Assembly (NCBI RefSeq): GCF_000026145.1
Contig: NC_009445.1
Coordinates: 4,464,001-4,528,000 of the forward strand
Direction of reading: 5' to 3'
DNA: 64,000 nt
Source of the DNA: Bradyrhizobium sp. ORS 278
Lineage (GTDB): Bacteria; Pseudomonadota; Alphaproteobacteria; Rhizobiales; Xanthobacteraceae
Part shown: one piece after another, positions 62,131-64,000 of the stretch
Position numbering within the stretch: position 1 is the first letter of the stretch
Layout: each line of letters begins with the position of its first letter
Made by a program: the position numbers and the translations under genes
Notes under the pieces: generated by a model
Seen by the model: the letters and a program-made list of their open reading frames with translations, nothing else
Told to the model about the DNA's origin: nothing
Database searches by the model: none

Positions 62131-62218
62131 ATAGGGTGGGCAAAGCGCAGCGCGCCCACCGATCCCATGAGGACGAAGAAGCGGTGGGCACGGCGCTTCG
62201 CGCCTTTGCCCACCCTAC
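62131..62218. repeat. GTAGGGTGGGCAAAG palindromic repeat, copy 3
   Basis: ATAGGGTGGGCAAAGCGC at the left is inverted as GCGCCTTTGCCCACCCTA at the right, with the inner CGCCCACCG/CGGTGGGCAC pair. Same family as 43713-43799 and 47036-47151. Confidence 0.85.
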
Positions 62219-62243
62219 CAATCAGACGATCGGGCGCAGCCGC

Positions 62244-63164
62244 TCAGGACGAAAGCGGGATGACCAGCTCTGCGTCGGCGATGACGTAACGGACATAGCG
62301 GTAGTCGCGGATGAAGCTGATCTTGCCGTCGCGCCAGCTCAGCCACATGACGTAGCTGGGCTGCCGATCGTCCTTGCGGTCGAACACGGCGATCACCTCC
62401 CGGCCCTCGAGCCAGGCGGGCGCCAGCCATACGCCCTCCACGCCGGCATAGATGCTGAAGAACAGTCCGACGTCGGCCGACCCGACGCGGACGGGATGTG
62501 TGGACTGGTGCAGTTTGACATCGTCCGCCAGCAGCGCGCGCAAGCCGTCCCAATCACGCTGGTTGAACAGACTCACATAGCGCGCCACGGCCTCGGACAC
62601 GGGCCTCGCCGCGGGGCGCGCCTCGGCCACGGCGTTGATCTCGGAGAGCCGCGCACGGGCGCGGGCGAGATGCGCCTTGACCGAGTCGACCGTCAGCCCG
62701 AGCAGCGCCGCAATGTCGGCGAGCGGCTCATCCAGCACGTCCTTGAGGATCAGAATGCTGCGCTGGGGAATCGGAAGCTCGGTGAAGCGCGACACGGCGG
62801 TCCGGATCGCCTCTTTGCGCATCATCGTCTCCGCGGCATCAGGTGCGGAGACGTCGGCAATGTCATCCGCCGCCTCCATCGGTTCGGCGGCGCGGATCGC
62901 GCGGCCGCGCAGCAGGTCGAGCGCCCGGTTGTGCGCGACCTTGAAAAGCCATGCCCGCAACGAGCCGATGTCCTTCATCTCGTCCAGAGTCGTGAGCGCA
63001 CGCGTCAGCGTATCCTGCACGACGTCCTCGCCATCGATGACCGAGCCCATCAGCCGGGCGCAATAGCGATGCAGCTCTGGCCGTAGCTGCTCCGCCAGGA
63101 CGGCGAGCTCGGCCACGAGCTCGGCCTTGCGCGTTCCCTGCTGATCATCTGGTCCGTCACTCAA
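62244..63164 (-). CDS. ECF-type RNA polymerase sigma factor with SnoaL-like C-terminus
   Basis: 306 residues. Region 2 is RPELHRYCARLMGSVIDGED, then LRAWLFKVAHNRALDLLRGR, and region 4 is LPIPQRSILILKDVLDEPLA, then LLGLTVDSVKAHLARARARL. A C-terminal domain of about 110 residues (VSLFNQRDWDGLRALLADDV, and KISFIRDYRYVRYV) is SnoaL/NTF2-like, as in SigJ-type ECF factors that carry their own ligand-sensing domain instead of an anti-sigma factor. Its ATG overlaps the stop of the upstream SDR gene by ATGA. Confidence 0.9.
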   Translation of the reverse strand: MSDGPDDQQGTRKAELVAELAVLAEQLRPELHRYCARLMGSVIDGEDVVQDTLTRALTTLDEMKDIGSLRAWLFKVAHNRALDLLRGRAIRAAEPMEAADDIADVSAPDAAETMMRKEAIRTAVSRFTELPIPQRSILILKDVLDEPLADIAALLGLTVDSVKAHLARARARLSEINAVAEARPAARPVSEAVARYVSLFNQRDWDGLRALLADDVKLHQSTHPVRVGSADVGLFFSIYAGVEGVWLAPAWLEGREVIAVFDRKDDRQPSYVMWLSWRDGKISFIRDYRYVRYVIADAELVIPLSS

Positions 63165-63919
63165 GCTGCCGCTCCTTCCATGATCGTTACGCCGTCGTCG
63201 CCATTGAGACCGAACACGACTCCGTCGGCGAACCGCGCATCCTCCAGCACGGAAACCACGCGATCCCCATAGGCGCGCGGCGGCATCGGCGCGCCGAAAC
63301 GGGCGACGAACGCACCCGGCGTGATGCTCATCGCACCCGCATAGGCGCCCGCGGCCGTATCGCCCACTCCGGTTCCCAGGATCATCATGCGCGGCACGAT
63401 CGCCTGGAAGCGAATGCCGAGCCGGTCGTCCTTCGACACGCCGTTGGCATATTTGGTCATGAACCAGAGCATGCGCTTGGCGCCGGCATAGCCCCCCGAC
63501 ATCTGTGAACCGCCCACCGCCGCGCCGCTCGATCCGACCAGGACGCGGCTTCCCGGCTTCAAGGGCAGCTTGAGCGCGGCCTGGATCCAGTACAGGCCCG
63601 CCTTGACGTCTGTCTCCCAGGCCACCGAGAAGTCCTTCCAGCTTAGCCGATCCAGCCGATCCATCTGCGGCGTCGTGCCGGCGTTCAGGATCAGGATGTC
63701 AGGGCGGATGTCGCCGACGATCCGACGCGCGGCAGCCTCGTCGGTGACATCGGCCGCGATCGTGGCCACGCCGAGACGGGCGGCGACCGCGCCCAGGGCC
63801 TCGGTTCCACGCGCGACGACGGTCACCTTGGCACCGTGGTCCGCGAGAGCCTCCACAATTCCCAGGCCGAGGCCGCGGCTGCCACCCGTCACGACGATCG
63901 TCTTGTCTTTCAGGCTCAT
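63161..63919 (-). CDS. SDR-family oxidoreductase coupled to the sigma factor
   Basis: 252 residues. Cofactor motif TGGSRGLGLGIVEALADHGA, NAGT, and catalytic GSSGAAVG with YAGAK. The C-terminal LNGDDGVTIMEG is unlike fatty-acid type enzymes. It overlaps the sigma factor gene by ATGA, so the two are made together. NAD(P)-dependent; substrate unknown. The start matches the usual SDR N-terminus, SLKDKTIVVTGG. Confidence 0.88.
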   Translation of the reverse strand: MSLKDKTIVVTGGSRGLGLGIVEALADHGAKVTVVARGTEALGAVAARLGVATIAADVTDEAAARRIVGDIRPDILILNAGTTPQMDRLDRLSWKDFSVAWETDVKAGLYWIQAALKLPLKPGSRVLVGSSGAAVGGSQMSGGYAGAKRMLWFMTKYANGVSKDDRLGIRFQAIVPRMMILGTGVGDTAAGAYAGAMSITPGAFVARFGAPMPPRAYGDRVVSVLEDARFADGVVFGLNGDDGVTIMEGAAA

Positions 63920-64000
63920 GATGATGCTCCATTGTCCAGATGAGAGGAAGACGATCGAGGCCCGGCAGAAGAGTCGGGCGGCCCGACGGCACGAGCCCCT

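Noticed and set aside
1..64000. tRNA or rRNA genes
   Set aside because: No cloverleaf with TTCGANNC-type T-loop in proper context and no conserved rRNA segment was noticed on either strand. A covariance-model scan would be decisive.

Overview
This window looks like chromosomal DNA of a GC-rich alphaproteobacterium, most likely Bradyrhizobium or a close relative. The evidence is the uniformly high GC, the gene types (fused indolepyruvate:ferredoxin oxidoreductase, GCG_CRPN-type small secreted proteins, host-attachment protein, multiple LLM flavin monooxygenases) and several families of rhizobial-type palindromic intergenic repeats. The genus is inferred from content and was not tested by a database search. 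No rRNA, tRNA, CRISPR array, phage or replication origin was seen.

Layout. 1-4102: minus-strand operon of a DUF4129 protein, a DUF4350 protein, a MoxR ATPase and a DUF58 protein, chained by start/stop overlaps. 4103-6905: intergenic repeat DNA, a decayed VapC toxin gene and a complete IS3-family element (5367-6735). 6906-28863: a large organosulfur-acquisition region. Its plus-strand arm is an SsuABC-like transporter, a DszC-like monooxygenase, a flavin reductase, serine O-acetyltransferase, a DszA-like monooxygenase and a MetQ-like binding protein. Its minus-strand arm is an AprA-like flavoprotein, a 2x[4Fe-4S] ferredoxin, an LLM monooxygenase interrupted by an in-frame stop, and a nitroreductase. 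A second transporter follows (MetQ, class II aldolase-like protein, MetI, MetN), then a CmcJ-like oxygenase and a TauD dioxygenase. 28864-36423: accessory region with small hypothetical genes, a truncated IS5-family element, an acyltransferase, a duplicated pair of small genes, a host-attachment protein and a VOC protein. 36436-45476: a PAS histidine kinase, a NUDIX hydrolase, a DapA-family lyase, and a fatty-acid or sterol-type degradation set (SDR, MaoC, DUF35, thiolase). 45477-50646: dense repeats, a DUF4262 protein and the fused indolepyruvate oxidoreductase. 50953-64000: housekeeping and small exported proteins, an ArsR/NIPSNAP divergent pair, hydrolases, an acyl-CoA carboxylase beta subunit, and an ECF sigma factor coupled to an SDR.

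How the genes work together. In the 6.9-28.9 kb region, transporters would import sulfonates, sulfones or thio-compounds. FMNH2-dependent monooxygenases of two structural classes (acyl-CoA-dehydrogenase-like and luciferase-like), fed by a flavin reductase, would cleave the C-S bond. Serine O-acetyltransferase would supply the carbon skeleton for cysteine. TauD would handle taurine-like sulfonates without flavin.

The most notable observations are a TAA codon at position 33 of an otherwise intact, translationally coupled LLM monooxygenase gene; an AprAB-like flavoprotein/ferredoxin pair coupled to that gene; and two copies of a ~105-bp nested hairpin whose inner stem shows a compensatory base-pair change, suggesting selection on its structure.
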